Of a DNA stretch of 64,000 nt, positions 38,032 to 46,938 are shown piece by piece. The stretch covers positions 230,779-294,778 of the forward strand of contig NZ_JAGQBH010000005.1 in NCBI RefSeq assembly GCF_024345535.1, given 5' to 3'. Both the position numbers and the translations under genes were made by a program. This DNA comes from Cyanobium sp. N.Huapi 1H5. Its GTDB lineage: Bacteria; Cyanobacteriota; Cyanobacteriia; PCC-6307; Cyanobiaceae. The notes beneath the pieces were generated by a model, which saw only the letters and a program-made list of their open reading frames with translations, was not told where the DNA came from and did no database searches. Within the stretch, counting starts at the first letter, position 1. Each line of letters opens with the position of its first letter.

Positions 38032-39545
38032 GGACGGCTTGCGGGCGGAGCCCCGGATTGTTTCACAGCCGCCCCTGGGGCCGCCCCCTGGCCTGCCCCC
38101 GGGGCCGCCGGCGTCACCACCGGAATCAGCGACAGCACCTGGGGCGGTGTGGCGTCGGCCGGATAGATCAGCCGCACGCGCAGCTGGCGTTCCTGGCCGG
38201 GGCGCAGGCTGACCGTGCCCAGGCGCGGGCCCTCCTGGCCGGCCCGCAGCACCAGGTGGAAGCGGCGCCGTCCCCCCGGGCCGCCGGCGTCGTTGTCGAG
38301 GCCGCTGACCTCCACGGTGCCCCGGAACATCACCGCCCGCGCCGGGGTGGTGTTGAAGCGCAGGCCGCCCAGGGGCTGGTCGGTCTTGATCGGCGATTCC
38401 AGGGCCACAGCGAGCTGCACAGGCCGGGGGGTGTCGTTGCGCAACGGCAGGCTGAGGTCGTAGGTGACGCCGTAGTTGCCATGGGCCGCCCAGGCGGTGC
38501 CCGGGTAGAAGGCGCGCAGGGGAGCGGTCTGCACCTGGCCGGTGCCCAGGGTGCCCCGTTCCAGCGACGCGATCGGCCAGGAGATCGGGGCCCGGCTCAC
38601 CGAGAGGGTCGGGCGACCCGGATCGGTGATCCGCCCCACCCAGGCGCTGCCCTCCTGGACCCCGCTGACGCGGGAGTAGATCATCGGGCCGCTGGACCCC
38701 CGGGGGCTGGGGCTGTGCTCCTTCGGGCTGAGGCCGCCCTGCAGCAGGCGCTGCCAGACGGCCGGATCCGGCGGGCGATCGACGGGGCCGAAGGCCGCCA
38801 GGGTGGCCACATCCACCGGCCCGTCGCTGTTGAGACGCAGCTGCAGGTTGAGGCCGTTGAGCAGCGGATCGAGGCCGCGCACCGGCAGGGGCAGCACCAT
38901 CAGCGTGCTCAGCTGCCCCGGCGGCAGTGTCCAGCCCTCCGGCACCAGGGGGCTGCGCTGGCGGGCCAGCAGCTCGGTGGCCACCCGGCTGCCGGGGCCG
39001 GCCCAGATCGGCGTGCTGCCCTGCTCCATCAGCGCCGGCAGGGGCAGGAAGGGGGCCGAGGGCTGGTCGGGGTTCACCGACTGGGACAGGGCGGTGGAGC
39101 CCGCCACGGTCCGCAGCCTCACCGGGACCTTGCCCCGCGGGGCCGCCACCACCGCCAGCCAGAGGGTGGAGTCGAGGCTTTCGGGGGTGCCGGCGTAGAT
39201 GTGATGGCTGAACAGCTCGAAGGGGCCGCTCACGGCCGCGTTCAGGTGCGCCGCCGGCACGCCCAGGGGCCGGCCGTCGTACCCCCGCTGGCCATCGAAG
39301 GTGGACAGCAGGATGCCGGGCCCCTTGATCACCTCGGGGTTGTTGTCGTTCACCATCGGCACGCCATCCAGCCGGCCCGGCAGGGGCGCCACCGTGCCCG
39401 GGCGCAGCACCTGAGGTGAGGGGGCGGGCTTCGGCGCTGGGGCGGGCTGGGGCGCTCCGGCGGGTTGCGGCTGGGCGAGCAGGGGACCGCCCAGGGCGGC
39501 CAGCCCCAGAACGGGAAGCACCAGGGCGCGGATGGCGGCGTTCAT
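38028..39545 (-). CDS. Exported DUF3370 protein
   Basis: 505 residues. Signal peptide (LVLPVLGLAALGGPLLAQ) followed by an Ala/Pro linker. The DUF3370 core begins GTVAPLPGRLDGVPMVNDNN and includes FELFSHHIYAG, WLAVVAAPRGKVPVRLRT, GPGSRVATELL, and late YPGTAWAAHGNYGVTYDLSLP. The family is cyanobacterial, predicted periplasmic or outer membrane-associated, without assigned activity. Its ATG overlaps the stop of the serine-hydrolase gene by one base (TGATG), and its stop overlaps chlI (GTGA), so it is embedded in a coupled block. Confidence 0.82.
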   Translation of the reverse strand: MNAAIRALVLPVLGLAALGGPLLAQPQPAGAPQPAPAPKPAPSPQVLRPGTVAPLPGRLDGVPMVNDNNPEVIKGPGILLSTFDGQRGYDGRPLGVPAAHLNAAVSGPFELFSHHIYAGTPESLDSTLWLAVVAAPRGKVPVRLRTVAGSTALSQSVNPDQPSAPFLPLPALMEQGSTPIWAGPGSRVATELLARQRSPLVPEGWTLPPGQLSTLMVLPLPVRGLDPLLNGLNLQLRLNSDGPVDVATLAAFGPVDRPPDPAVWQRLLQGGLSPKEHSPSPRGSSGPMIYSRVSGVQEGSAWVGRITDPGRPTLSVSRAPISWPIASLERGTLGTGQVQTAPLRAFYPGTAWAAHGNYGVTYDLSLPLRNDTPRPVQLAVALESPIKTDQPLGGLRFNTTPARAVMFRGTVEVSGLDNDAGGPGGRRRFHLVLRAGQEGPRLGTVSLRPGQERQLRVRLIYPADATPPQVLSLIPVVTPAAPGAGQGAAPGAAVKQSGAPPASRP

Positions 39546-40609
39546 CAGCGTTTGACGAGGGTTTTGGTGACGGCCCCGGCCATCGCCCGGATCAGCTCGG
39601 CGGAGCGGGGATCGTTGAAGGGACCCTTCACCATCAGGGCCAGGACGGCCCGCTGGCCGTTGGGCAGCTGGATCAGGGCGGCGTCGGAGTAGGCGATGCC
39701 GATGTCGCCGGTCTTGTTGTAGACGGTGATGCCCTCCGGCAGCAGCTCGCTGTCGGGGTCGGAGGAGTCCTTGCCCATCCCCATCAGCAGGCCGAGGGGG
39801 ATCAGGGTGTTGGTGCGGGAGGTGGCCATGATCTCGCGGAACAGGTCACGGGCCCGGGGCGTGAGCTTGTCACCGGTGTCCACCAGGGCGATGGAGCGGG
39901 CCAGATCGCGGGAGCTGGTGGTGTTGGTGCCGTCCAGGTCCGGCAGCCAGTTGTTCACCACCGTGGCCGTCAGGCCGAGGCTGCGGAAGCGGGTGTTGAG
40001 GTTCGTCTTGCCGCCCAGACGGCGGATCAGCAGGTTGGTGGCGGTGTTGTCGCTCACCCGGATCATCTCCGTGGCGGCCTCAAAGAAGGGGAAGCGGGTG
40101 CCCAGGGGCTTGTTGGCCATCCAGCCGGCGCCGCCGCCCACCACCTCCTTGGTGAGCGGCATGGGCTCGTTCCAGCGCAGCTTGCCGCCATCGAGATCCT
40201 CCAGGCTGGCCAGCAGGATCGGCACCTTGATGGAACTGGCCGCCGACAGGGGCAGGTCCGGCTGCAGCTGGGCGAAGCGGCCGTCATCGAGCACCAGCAG
40301 GAAGGCGCTGGCGGTCAGTCCCTTCTGGGCCGCCGCCAGCCGGGCCCACTGCTGACTGAGGCCGACCAGTTCCTGGCGCGGTTCGAACCGCCCCAGGGCC
40401 ATGGGGCCGCTGCCGGGTTTCTTCACCACCGGTGCTGCCGGTGCGGGGGTGCCGACCGCCCCCTGGACCAGGCGCGGCGCCATCAGCTTGAGGGCGGTGC
40501 CCACGATCACCCCCAGGCCCACGCCCAGCACGATCAGCCGCAGCACCAGCCCCACCGGGCGAAGCCAGGGGTTGCTGCTGCGGGGACGGGATGGACGGCC
40601 AGCGCTCAC
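39545..40609 (-). CDS. Membrane-anchored class A beta-lactamase-like serine hydrolase
   Basis: 354 residues. One N-terminal TM helix (LVLRLIVLGVGLGVIVGTAL) and a Pro/Ala linker precede the catalytic domain. The three penicillin-binding motifs are present: SSIK near residue 133 (SxxK), SDN in IRVSDNTATNLLIRRLGG near residue 188, and KTG in YNKTGDIGIAY near residue 302. The expected ExxxN after the SDN is not obvious, which suggests a peptidoglycan-related or non-lactamase hydrolase. First gene of the block with DUF3370 and chlI. Confidence 0.82.
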   Translation of the reverse strand: MSAGRPSRPRSSNPWLRPVGLVLRLIVLGVGLGVIVGTALKLMAPRLVQGAVGTPAPAAPVVKKPGSGPMALGRFEPRQELVGLSQQWARLAAAQKGLTASAFLLVLDDGRFAQLQPDLPLSAASSIKVPILLASLEDLDGGKLRWNEPMPLTKEVVGGGAGWMANKPLGTRFPFFEAATEMIRVSDNTATNLLIRRLGGKTNLNTRFRSLGLTATVVNNWLPDLDGTNTTSSRDLARSIALVDTGDKLTPRARDLFREIMATSRTNTLIPLGLLMGMGKDSSDPDSELLPEGITVYNKTGDIGIAYSDAALIQLPNGQRAVLALMVKGPFNDPRSAELIRAMAGAVTKTLVKR

Positions 40610-40639
40610 GGATGCAGGACTCTGGGGCGATGTCCGACG

Positions 40640-41398
40640 CTAGTGGTCCTGGGAAGAAGGGAAAGGGCGACGGCTCGCCCAGCGCAACTGGCACACCATC
40701 CCCCGCAGCAGGGCCACCTCCGGGCCACTGACCTGACCGCGCTGCAGCAGGGCCCGCAGCTTGGCCATCCGGGCGGCAGCGGTGTGGGGCAACAGGAAGC
40801 CGACCTCCAGCAGCAGCTCCCGGGCGTCGTCGAGCATGGCTTCGAGCACCCCCCGGGGGCAGGGGGCCTCCCCGACGGGAGCCTGCGGGGCCGGGGCTTG
40901 CACCCGGTCCGGGCCGCGTCGCCCGAGGCGGTGCAGGTCGTGCAGCACCACGGCCACGGCATGGGAGAGGTTGAGGGAGCCGTGGGGGGTGGGGGTGGGA
41001 ATCTGCAGCAGCCGGCCCGCCTGCAGCAGTTCGTCGTTGCTCAGCCCCCGGTCCTCCCGGCCGAACACCAGCGCCGACGGCAGGTCCCCCTCGCCGGCCA
41101 GCAGCCAGGCCAGGGCCTCATCGGGGTCCTCCAGGGGCAGGGGCTGCCCCTCCGGCCGGCCCGTGGCGGCCACCACCCGTCCGCAGTCGGCCAGGGCGGC
41201 AGCCAGGGTGGGGAAGACGGTCGCCCGCTCCAGCAGGGGCAGCCCCTTGACGGCCATCAGACGGGCCTCCTCACCGAGGGGATCGCAGCGGGGGGCCACC
41301 AGGCGCAGATCCTCGATGGCGTAGCTGCGGCAGAGCCGGGCCACGCTGCCCACGTTCAGGGGCCCGGCCGGTTCCACCAGGACCAGCGTGGGGCTCAA
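40640..41398 (-). CDS. trmJ: TrmJ/LasT-type tRNA 2'-O-methyltransferase (SPOUT family)
   Basis: 252 residues from a TTG that overlaps the cytM stop (TTGA). The SPOUT signature runs LVLVEPAGPLNVGSVARLCR, then LRLVAPRCDPLGEEARLMAVKG, ALVFGREDRGLSNDEL, and the knot IPTPTPHGSLNLSHAVAVVLHDL. Family members methylate ribose 32 of tRNA. The C-terminal part has the TrmJ-like helical region. The alternative of a long upstream extension is excluded because it runs antiparallel in frame through cytM. Confidence 0.85.
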   Translation of the reverse strand: MSPTLVLVEPAGPLNVGSVARLCRSYAIEDLRLVAPRCDPLGEEARLMAVKGLPLLERATVFPTLAAALADCGRVVAATGRPEGQPLPLEDPDEALAWLLAGEGDLPSALVFGREDRGLSNDELLQAGRLLQIPTPTPHGSLNLSHAVAVVLHDLHRLGRRGPDRVQAPAPQAPVGEAPCPRGVLEAMLDDARELLLEVGFLLPHTAAARMAKLRALLQRGQVSGPEVALLRGMVCQLRWASRRPFPSSQDH

Positions 41399-41820
41399 GG
41401 CAGGGAGTGCAGGAAGGCCAGCAGATCGGCCATGGCCTGGGGTTCGGGCTGGAAGCTGGGCATGGGCGGCGTCCGGCCGCTGACCACCTGCTGGATCAGC
41501 TGGCGATCGTTCTTGCGCCGCTCGACGCCGTGCAGATCCGGGCCCACCAGCCCCTGGGCGGCAAGCCCGTGGCAGCCGGCGCAGTTGAGCCGGAACAGGC
41601 GGCCCCCGTCGGTGGCCGAGCCGGTGAGCTCGAGGGTCTGGCGGGTGTAGGGATCGCTGCGGGCCGCCGGCAGCACCACCACCACCAGCAGGATGCAGGC
41701 CACCGCCGCCAGCGTCGCCAGGGCCGCCACCAGGCTGCGGCGCCTGGCGAGGGGTTGTTCGCCCCCAAGGGGGGTTGAGGGCGTCACGGCGGCCGGGGTG
41801 GTGGGGGACGGACTGATCAC
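41395..41820 (-). CDS. cytM: Cytochrome cM
   Basis: 141 residues from the GTG at 41820. A single N-terminal TM helix ([22 protein letters not shown]) is uncleaved or a signal; the haem site is NCAGCHG near residue 78; [29 protein letters not shown] and the Met ligand in PPMPSF match CytM. CytM is conserved in cyanobacteria and linked to respiratory/photosynthetic switching; it limits photosynthesis or supports heterotrophy, depending on the species. Divergent from petG, and coupled to trmJ. Confidence 0.9.
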   Translation of the reverse strand: MISPSPTTPAAVTPSTPLGGEQPLARRRSLVAALATLAAVACILLVVVVLPAARSDPYTRQTLELTGSATDGGRLFRLNCAGCHGLAAQGLVGPDLHGVERRKNDRQLIQQVVSGRTPPMPSFQPEPQAMADLLAFLHSLP

Positions 41821-41895
41821 AGTGCTGCGGTGGGTCTCGCGTTGCCGGCGGTGGTCGTGGAAGAATTGTGCATCGCCAGAACCGACTGCCCCTCC

Positions 41896-42009
41896 ATGAT
41901 CGAACCCCTCCTCTGCGGCATCGTGCTTGGACTGATCCCCGTGACGCTCGTGGGGCTGTTCGTGGCGGCCTGGAACCAGTACCGCCGGGGCAGTGCCCTC
42001 GGGGGCTGA
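41896..42009 (+). CDS. petG: Cytochrome b6f subunit V
   Basis: 37 residues, one TM helix: [20 protein letters not shown], then [12 protein letters not shown]. Both the length and the sequence are those of PetG, which stabilises the b6f complex. The gene is too short to be found by default settings. It diverges from cytM with a 75-base gap, and both concern thylakoid electron transfer. Confidence 0.97.
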   Translation: MIEPLLCGIVLGLIPVTLVGLFVAAWNQYRRGSALGG

Positions 42010-42076
42010 GCGTTCGTTTCGACACACCCTAGCCAGTCCGGCCGCCCGGCTCCGAAACGGATCACCGGGCTGCTGG

Positions 42077-42101
42077 CCTGAGACGGCCCAGGCGTCTCAG
42101 G
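42077..42101. terminator. Perfect hairpin between convergent petG and rsmD
   Basis: A 9-bp perfect stem (CCTGAGACG / CGTCTCAGG) with a 7-base loop sits between the ends of petG and rsmD. There is no T run on either side, so it may be a weak or bidirectional terminator, or an mRNA 3' end stabiliser. Confidence 0.5.
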
Positions 42102-42128
42102 CGATCAAGGTCCGGGCTGATCCTGAGA

Positions 42129-42713
42129 TCACGGGATGGAGTCCTGCTGCGGCATCCGCGCTTCCAGCAGCACCACCGTGCTGCCGCCGTAGCGCCGCTG
42201 ATCGCGGGCCTGCCAGCCCGTCGGCAGCTCGGGCACCGCATCGCTGGCGCACTCCCACACCAGAATCCCCCCGGGGGCCAGCCAGCCACCGCTGAGCACG
42301 GCCGCCGCGATCGGCGCGTACAGGCCGGCGGCGTAGGGGGGATCGGCGTAGATCAGATCGAAAGGGCTGGCATCGGTGCGGGCCAGCCAGCGCAGCACCT
42401 CGTCGCCGTCCACCCGGCAGCGGAGGGTGGACCCCGCCGCCGCCGCACGGCCCTGACGCACCAGCTCCAGATTGGCCCGGGCCACCGCGGCGATGCGGCG
42501 ATCCCGCTCCACGGCCACCACCTCACAGGCGCCGCGCTGCAGGGCCTCGCAGGCCATCACGCCGCTGCCGCAGCAGAGATCCAGCCAGCGGCTGCCGGGG
42601 ACCCGGGCCGCCAGCAGGTTCATCACCGCCAGCCGCACCCGGGCGGCGGTGGGCCGGGCAGTGCTGCCGGGGGGGCTCTGCAGCCGGCGCCCCCCGCTCA
42701 GCCGCAGCGTCAC
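42129..42713 (-). CDS. rsmD: 16S rRNA (guanine966-N2)-methyltransferase
   Basis: 194 residues from a GTG overlapping the hisH stop (GTGA). RsmD methylates G966 of 16S rRNA. Seen: RPTAARVRLAVMNLL, the SAM-binding WLDLCCGSGVMACEALQRGA, and the catalytic DLIYADPPYAAGLY (NPPY/DPPY motif). The extreme C-terminus (EARMPQQDSIP) is longer than necessary, but the frame is intact. Confidence 0.92.
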   Translation of the reverse strand: MTLRLSGGRRLQSPPGSTARPTAARVRLAVMNLLAARVPGSRWLDLCCGSGVMACEALQRGACEVVAVERDRRIAAVARANLELVRQGRAAAAGSTLRCRVDGDEVLRWLARTDASPFDLIYADPPYAAGLYAPIAAAVLSGGWLAPGGILVWECASDAVPELPTGWQARDQRRYGGSTVVLLEARMPQQDSIP

Positions 42714-43333
42714 AGGGAGGCGACCCAGTCGAGCCAGCGCCGCAGCATCGCCTCGCCCACGGGCCCGGACTTCTCCGGGTGGAACTGGCAGGCGGCGATG
42801 CTCCCCTGCCAGACCGCCGCCGTCACCGGGGTGCCGGCGTAGTCGACGAGGGCCGTGCTGGTCGCGGCGTCGGCCGGCTCGGCGGCGAAGGAGTGGACGA
42901 AGTAGACCCAGGCCTCGGGGGTGGCGGCCGACAGCAGGGGGCTGGCGGTGGCCGGGATCAGGGGGGCCCAGCCCATGTGGGGCAGGGGATGGCCCGCCAC
43001 CCGTGGCAGGGAGCGCACGCGGCCGGCCAGCACGCCAAGTCCATCGGCTCGGCCTTCCTCGCTGGCCTCGAACAGCAGCTGCAGGCCCAGGCAGATCCCC
43101 AGCAGCGGGCGGCCGCTGGCGCAGGAGCGTTGCAGCGCCGGTTCCAGCCCGGCCGAGCGCAGCCGCTCCATGGCCGGATCGAAGGCGCCCACACCCGGCA
43201 GCACCAGGGCGTCGCAGGCCTCCAGGTCGGCCGGGCCGTGCACGCCCACCAGCTCGGCACCGAGCCGCGCAAAGGTGCGCTGCACCGAATGGAGGTTGCC
43301 CATGCCGTAGTCGATCAGGCCGATGCGGCTCAT
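42710..43333 (-). CDS. hisH: Imidazole glycerol phosphate synthase, glutaminase subunit
   Basis: 207 residues. HisH releases ammonia from glutamine for HisF in histidine synthesis. IGLIDYGMGNLHSVQR starts the class I amidotransferase fold; the nucleophile is in LLGICLGLQLLFEASEEG near residue 83; GHPLPHMGWAPL and the catalytic pair CQFHPEKSG near residue 190 complete the triad. ATG overlaps the LOG stop (ATGA). hisF is not adjacent. Confidence 0.95.
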   Translation of the reverse strand: MSRIGLIDYGMGNLHSVQRTFARLGAELVGVHGPADLEACDALVLPGVGAFDPAMERLRSAGLEPALQRSCASGRPLLGICLGLQLLFEASEEGRADGLGVLAGRVRSLPRVAGHPLPHMGWAPLIPATASPLLSAATPEAWVYFVHSFAAEPADAATSTALVDYAGTPVTAAVWQGSIAACQFHPEKSGPVGEAMLRRWLDWVASL

Positions 43334-44475
43334 GGCTGGATGACGCTCGGGACCCGCTCGGCCGGATGCTCCAGGGCCGGTGAGGCCGGCAGGTCGAGGC
43401 CGTTGAGGTGGTCGATGAACTGATAGAGCCGGCCGACGCGGCGTTTGTCGAAGCGCAGCCGCAGGCACGGCCGCAGCAGGCCGTTGTCGTCGACGCCCTC
43501 GCCGGTCTGGATGGCACCGTCCTCCAGCAGGTCGGCGAAGCGGCGGTTCAGCTCCGGCAGCAGGCTGCGGGGCACCTCGGCGTTGAGCAGCAGCTCGATC
43601 CGATCCTGCCCGAGCTGGGCGCTGTGGAACACCCGGTAGAACCGGCAGATGTGGGCGACGGCCTCCTCTGCGCTGGAGGCTTCCACCATCAGATCCACAT
43701 CCTCCGGGGAGATGAGTCCCCGGGTGGCGAGCTCCTGGTGCACGTTGCGTTTCCAGACCTTCCAGAAATCGTCGCCGTCCGGCGAGAGCAGCACCAGGGG
43801 AATCGGCGACGTGCGGCCCGTCTGGATGAGGGTGAGGCACTCGAACAGTTCATCGAGGGTGCCGAATCCCCCGGGCATCACCACGAGCGCATCGCTCTCC
43901 ATCAGGAAGAACAGCTTGCGGGTGAAGAAGTAGCGGAAATAGAGCAAGCGCCCCTCGCAGGCGCTCACGTAGGGGTTGGGATGCTGCTCGAAGGGCAGAT
44001 CCACGTTGAGCCCGATGCTGTGCTCACAACCCGCGCCGCTGTTGGCGCCCTCCATGACGCCGGCGCCGGCGCCGGTCATCACTTCGAAACCGGCTTCCAC
44101 CGCCTGGCGGGCGACCTCCTCGGCCAGCAGGTAGCAGGGATCCTGGCGGCGGGTGCGGGCTGAGCCGAAGACGCTGATCTTGCGGGCGCTGCGCCTGGGG
44201 CGGAAGACCTCCAGGGCCTCGCTGATGTCGGCCAGACAGCCGGCGATCAGGCGCCACTCCTCCTCTTCCTTCTCCTGGCGCGCCACTTGGAGCAGCGACA
44301 CCACGGCGCGCTCGATCTGGCGGCGCTGGGGGTGGCCGCGAAGAGCTTCGGCGAGGGCCTGAAGGGGGCTGATGCCCGCCGCCGGCGGGGGATTCGGGGG
44401 GAGGGGCGGCGTCAGCGGAACGGTGTCAGAGGTATTTGGAGATGGTGCCCGACAGGGTGTTCTTGGGAACGGCAC
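43330..44475 (-). CDS. LOG-family (lysine decarboxylase-like fold) protein
   Basis: About 381 residues. LOG enzymes are nucleoside-monophosphate phosphoribohydrolases; this longer form is bacterial type with N- and C-terminal extensions. Seen: [40 protein letters not shown], and the active motif [13 protein letters not shown] near residue 225. The start is unclear: no ATG/GTG/TTG lies between the trxA stop (44426) and the conserved region, so I use the GTG at 44475 inside trxA; GTG 44502 is also open. A CTG exists 14 bases after the trxA stop. Confidence 0.8.
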   Translation of the reverse strand: MPFPRTPCRAPSPNTSDTVPLTPPLPPNPPPAAGISPLQALAEALRGHPQRRQIERAVVSLLQVARQEKEEEEWRLIAGCLADISEALEVFRPRRSARKISVFGSARTRRQDPCYLLAEEVARQAVEAGFEVMTGAGAGVMEGANSGAGCEHSIGLNVDLPFEQHPNPYVSACEGRLLYFRYFFTRKLFFLMESDALVVMPGGFGTLDELFECLTLIQTGRTSPIPLVLLSPDGDDFWKVWKRNVHQELATRGLISPEDVDLMVEASSAEEAVAHICRFYRVFHSAQLGQDRIELLLNAEVPRSLLPELNRRFADLLEDGAIQTGEGVDDNGLLRPCLRLRFDKRRVGRLYQFIDHLNGLDLPASPALEHPAERVPSVIQP

Positions 44476-44749
44476 CCACCACGGTGTCGACCTTCTGGCC
44501 ACCCTTGAACAGCATCAGGGTGGGAATGCTGCGGATGCCGTACTGGCTGGCGACGTTGGGGTTCTCGTCGGTGTTGAGCTTGTAGACGCGGATCTGGCCC
44601 TCGTATTCCTTGGCGATCTCATCGACGATCGGGGCCACCATGCGGCAGGGGCCGCACCAGGGTGCCCAGAAATCAACCAGCACGGGCACATCACTCTTGA
44701 GCACGTCTTGCTCGAAGGAGGCGTCGGTGACGGCAGCGGCGCTGGACAT
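44426..44749 (-). CDS. trxA: Thioredoxin
   Basis: 107 residues. The active site WCGPCRM is near residue 32; [47 protein letters not shown] with the cis-Pro are diagnostic m-type thioredoxin. It reduces disulfides using ferredoxin- or NADPH-dependent thioredoxin reductase. A TAGATT (complement of 44774-44779) lies upstream as a possible -10. Likely first gene of the trxA-LOG-hisH-rsmD run, all overlapping. Confidence 0.96.
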   Translation of the reverse strand: MSSAAAVTDASFEQDVLKSDVPVLVDFWAPWCGPCRMVAPIVDEIAKEYEGQIRVYKLNTDENPNVASQYGIRSIPTLMLFKGGQKVDTVVGAVPKNTLSGTISKYL

Positions 44750-44875
44750 TCCTTGCAGACTCGGGATGTAGTGAATCTAGCAACCGGGTTCGGCCGCTCT
44801 TCCCGGGAATGGGGCCAGCGTTGCAGGCCGTAGCGGAACCCGTCGGCAGTGCCGCCGGGTTCGGCGGCAGAAGAC

Positions 44876-44897
44876 AAAAAGCCCGGACACGCCGGGC
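44876..44897 (-). terminator. Rho-independent terminator of guaB3
   Basis: On the minus strand GCCCGG/CCGGGC with a five-base loop is followed at once by TTTTTG. It lies about 95 bases beyond the guaB3 stop, in the gap before trxA. The gap (44750-44991) otherwise holds only the trxA promoter. Confidence 0.85.
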
Positions 44898-44991
44898 CGG
44901 GGGGTGTGAGGAGTGTGCGAGCCGGAGCCCCCACATCCAGAGGTTAGCCCCCATCTCGCCGTGAGGCCGTGGCGTCCAGACCTGGGACGAC

Positions 44992-46155
44992 CTACTTGCC
45001 CATGCCCAGTTGCTGGGCCTTCTGGTACACCTTGCCCTCGGTCAGAAGGGAGGGCGCCACCACCACCTCCACCTCACGCATTTCCTTGAGGGTGCGGGCC
45101 CCCAGGGTGCCCATGGAGGTGCGGATGCAGCCCAGCAGGTTCTGGGTGCCGTCGTCGAGGCCGGCCGGGCCGCGCAGGATCTTCTCCAGGCTGCCGGTGG
45201 TGCCCACCTTGATGCGTGTGCCCCGGGGCAGCACCGGGCTGGGGGTGGCCATGCCCCAGTGGAAACCGCGGCCGGGGGCCTCGGCGGCCCGGGCGATCGG
45301 GGAGCCGATCATCACCGCATCGGCCCCGCAGGCCAGGCACTTGCAGATGTCACCGCCGGTGACGATGCCGCCGTCGGCCACCACCGGCACGTAGCGGCCG
45401 CTCTCCCGTTCGTAGTCGTCCCGGGCGGCGGCGCAGTCGGCCACGGCCGTGGCCTGGGGAATGCCGACGCCCAGCACCCCGCGTGACGTGCAGGCTGCCC
45501 CGGGGCCGATGCCCACCATCACCCCGGCGGCCCCCGCCCGCATCAGCTGCAGGGTGACGTCGTAGGTGACGCAGTTGCCGATCACCACCGGCACGCCGAG
45601 GTCGCGGCAGAGGGCGGCCAGGTCGAGGGTCTGGCGGCCTTCCGGGCCGATGTGCTCGGTGGAGACCACCGTGGCCTGCACGAAGAACAGGTCGGCGCCC
45701 GATTCCGCCACCGCCGCCCCGAAGCGCAGGGCGGCCACCGGGGTGGCACTCACCGCCGCGATGCCACCGCCCGCCTTGATCTCGGCGATCCGCTGGCGCA
45801 CCAGGTCCTCACGGACCGGCTGGCTGTAGAGCTCCTGCATCAGGCCGACGAACTCCTCGCGGCCCACCGAGGCGATCTTCTCGAGCACCGGCTCGGGGTC
45901 GTCGTAGCGGCACTGGACGCCTTCGAGATTGAGCACCCCGAGCGCCCCCAGGCGGGTGAGCTCGATGCACATGCCCACATCCACCACCCCGTCCATGGCG
46001 CTGGCGATGATCGGGATCTCCCGCTGGATCCCCCCCAGGCTCCAGCTGCTGTCGGTCACCTCGGGATCGACGGTGCGACCGCCCGGGACCAGAGCGATTT
46101 CATCGATGCCGTAGGCGCGGCGTACGGTCCGGGAGCGACCGAGCTGAATGTTCAC
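44992..46155 (-). CDS. guaB3: GuaB3-type IMP dehydrogenase/GMP reductase-family protein
   Basis: 387 residues from the GTG at 46155. GuaB3 is a cyanobacterial and actinobacterial branch that lacks the CBS domains of normal IMPDH; published work on a cyanobacterial GuaB3 reported GMP reductase activity, which I recall but cannot check. Seen: the start RTVRRAYGIDEIALVPGGRT, FVQATVVSTEHIGPEG, the catalytic loop GIGPGAACTSRGVLGVGIPQ with the active Cys, and VVADGGIVTGGDICKCLACG. A terminator follows it. Confidence 0.88.
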   Translation of the reverse strand: MNIQLGRSRTVRRAYGIDEIALVPGGRTVDPEVTDSSWSLGGIQREIPIIASAMDGVVDVGMCIELTRLGALGVLNLEGVQCRYDDPEPVLEKIASVGREEFVGLMQELYSQPVREDLVRQRIAEIKAGGGIAAVSATPVAALRFGAAVAESGADLFFVQATVVSTEHIGPEGRQTLDLAALCRDLGVPVVIGNCVTYDVTLQLMRAGAAGVMVGIGPGAACTSRGVLGVGIPQATAVADCAAARDDYERESGRYVPVVADGGIVTGGDICKCLACGADAVMIGSPIARAAEAPGRGFHWGMATPSPVLPRGTRIKVGTTGSLEKILRGPAGLDDGTQNLLGCIRTSMGTLGARTLKEMREVEVVVAPSLLTEGKVYQKAQQLGMGK

Positions 46156-46228
46156 CGTTGGACGGACACAGTGGGCACAAACTATCAACCGGTCCGCGAC
46201 GGCCCCCGGCCCGTGCCCGTGTTCAGGA

Positions 46229-46867
46229 TCACTCCCGGCCGCGGAAGTCGTTCCAGCGGCGGCTCCAGTCGGCGAAGACCTGGTCCCGGTCGCTCTTGCG
46301 CACCAGCCGGGTGGCGGTGAAACGGAGCGCGGCGATCAGGCCCACCAGCTCCAGCAGGCCGCCCACCAGGGGCAGGCTGTCGAGGGTGCCGATCAGGGAC
46401 GCGTAGACCCGCAGCAGCAGCACCACCCCGATCAGGATCGCCAGCCCCTTGAGGGGGCCGCGGAAGCGCTGCCACTGGGCCTGCAGTTCGCCGCTGCCGA
46501 GCCAGTCCTTGATCTTCTGCAGCAGCAGATCGAACTCGCCGCCGCCCTCGCCGGCCGTCTCGGCGGAGCTCTCGAGGGGGGGAACCTCCAGGGTGGCGGT
46601 GATGCCGGGCTCCGGCTCGCTCACCGGGGTGGGTACCGGTGCAGGGATCTCGCTGTCAGCTTCGGCCAGGGGCTCGAACCCGGCACTCATCGGCTCCGGC
46701 TCCGGCTCGGGGGCCGCGTGCTCGGGCTCGGGGGCCACGTGCTCCGGCTCATGGGCCACGGGTTCCGCCGCCCACGGCTGCGGCGACGGTCCACTCTCCT
46801 GGGGCTCAAGGCCGGAGGGGGGCTCAAGGCCGGAGGGGGGCTCGGGGCTGAAGGGGGTCTCGGCCAT
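46229..46867 (-). CDS. CAAD-domain membrane protein (CurT / CURT1-like)
   Basis: 212 residues. The N-terminal half is disordered and rich in Pro/Glu/Ala with short repeats (PPSGLE twice; EPEHVAPEPEHAAPEPEPEP). The C-terminal CAAD part has an amphipathic helix (DLLLQKIKDWLGSGELQAQW), two TM helices (LKGLAILIGVVLLLRVYASLI; LVGGLLELVGLIAALRFTATRL) and a final helix. Such proteins curve thylakoid membranes. ATG at 46867 starts MAETPF. It lies 73 bases before guaB3 on the same strand. Confidence 0.82.
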   Translation of the reverse strand: MAETPFSPEPPSGLEPPSGLEPQESGPSPQPWAAEPVAHEPEHVAPEPEHAAPEPEPEPMSAGFEPLAEADSEIPAPVPTPVSEPEPGITATLEVPPLESSAETAGEGGGEFDLLLQKIKDWLGSGELQAQWQRFRGPLKGLAILIGVVLLLRVYASLIGTLDSLPLVGGLLELVGLIAALRFTATRLVRKSDRDQVFADWSRRWNDFRGRE

Positions 46868-46938
46868 GGCAGGCGCCGGAAGCACACGGCGGAGCTTACG
46901 GCCGTTTTCCCCCACCGCCCCCGACGTGTGCAGGGAGT

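Noticed and set aside
39545..40609. Antibiotic-resistance beta-lactamase
   Set aside because: The motif set fits the class A fold, but the membrane anchor, the missing obvious ExxxN and the chlorophyll-gene context point to a housekeeping serine hydrolase.
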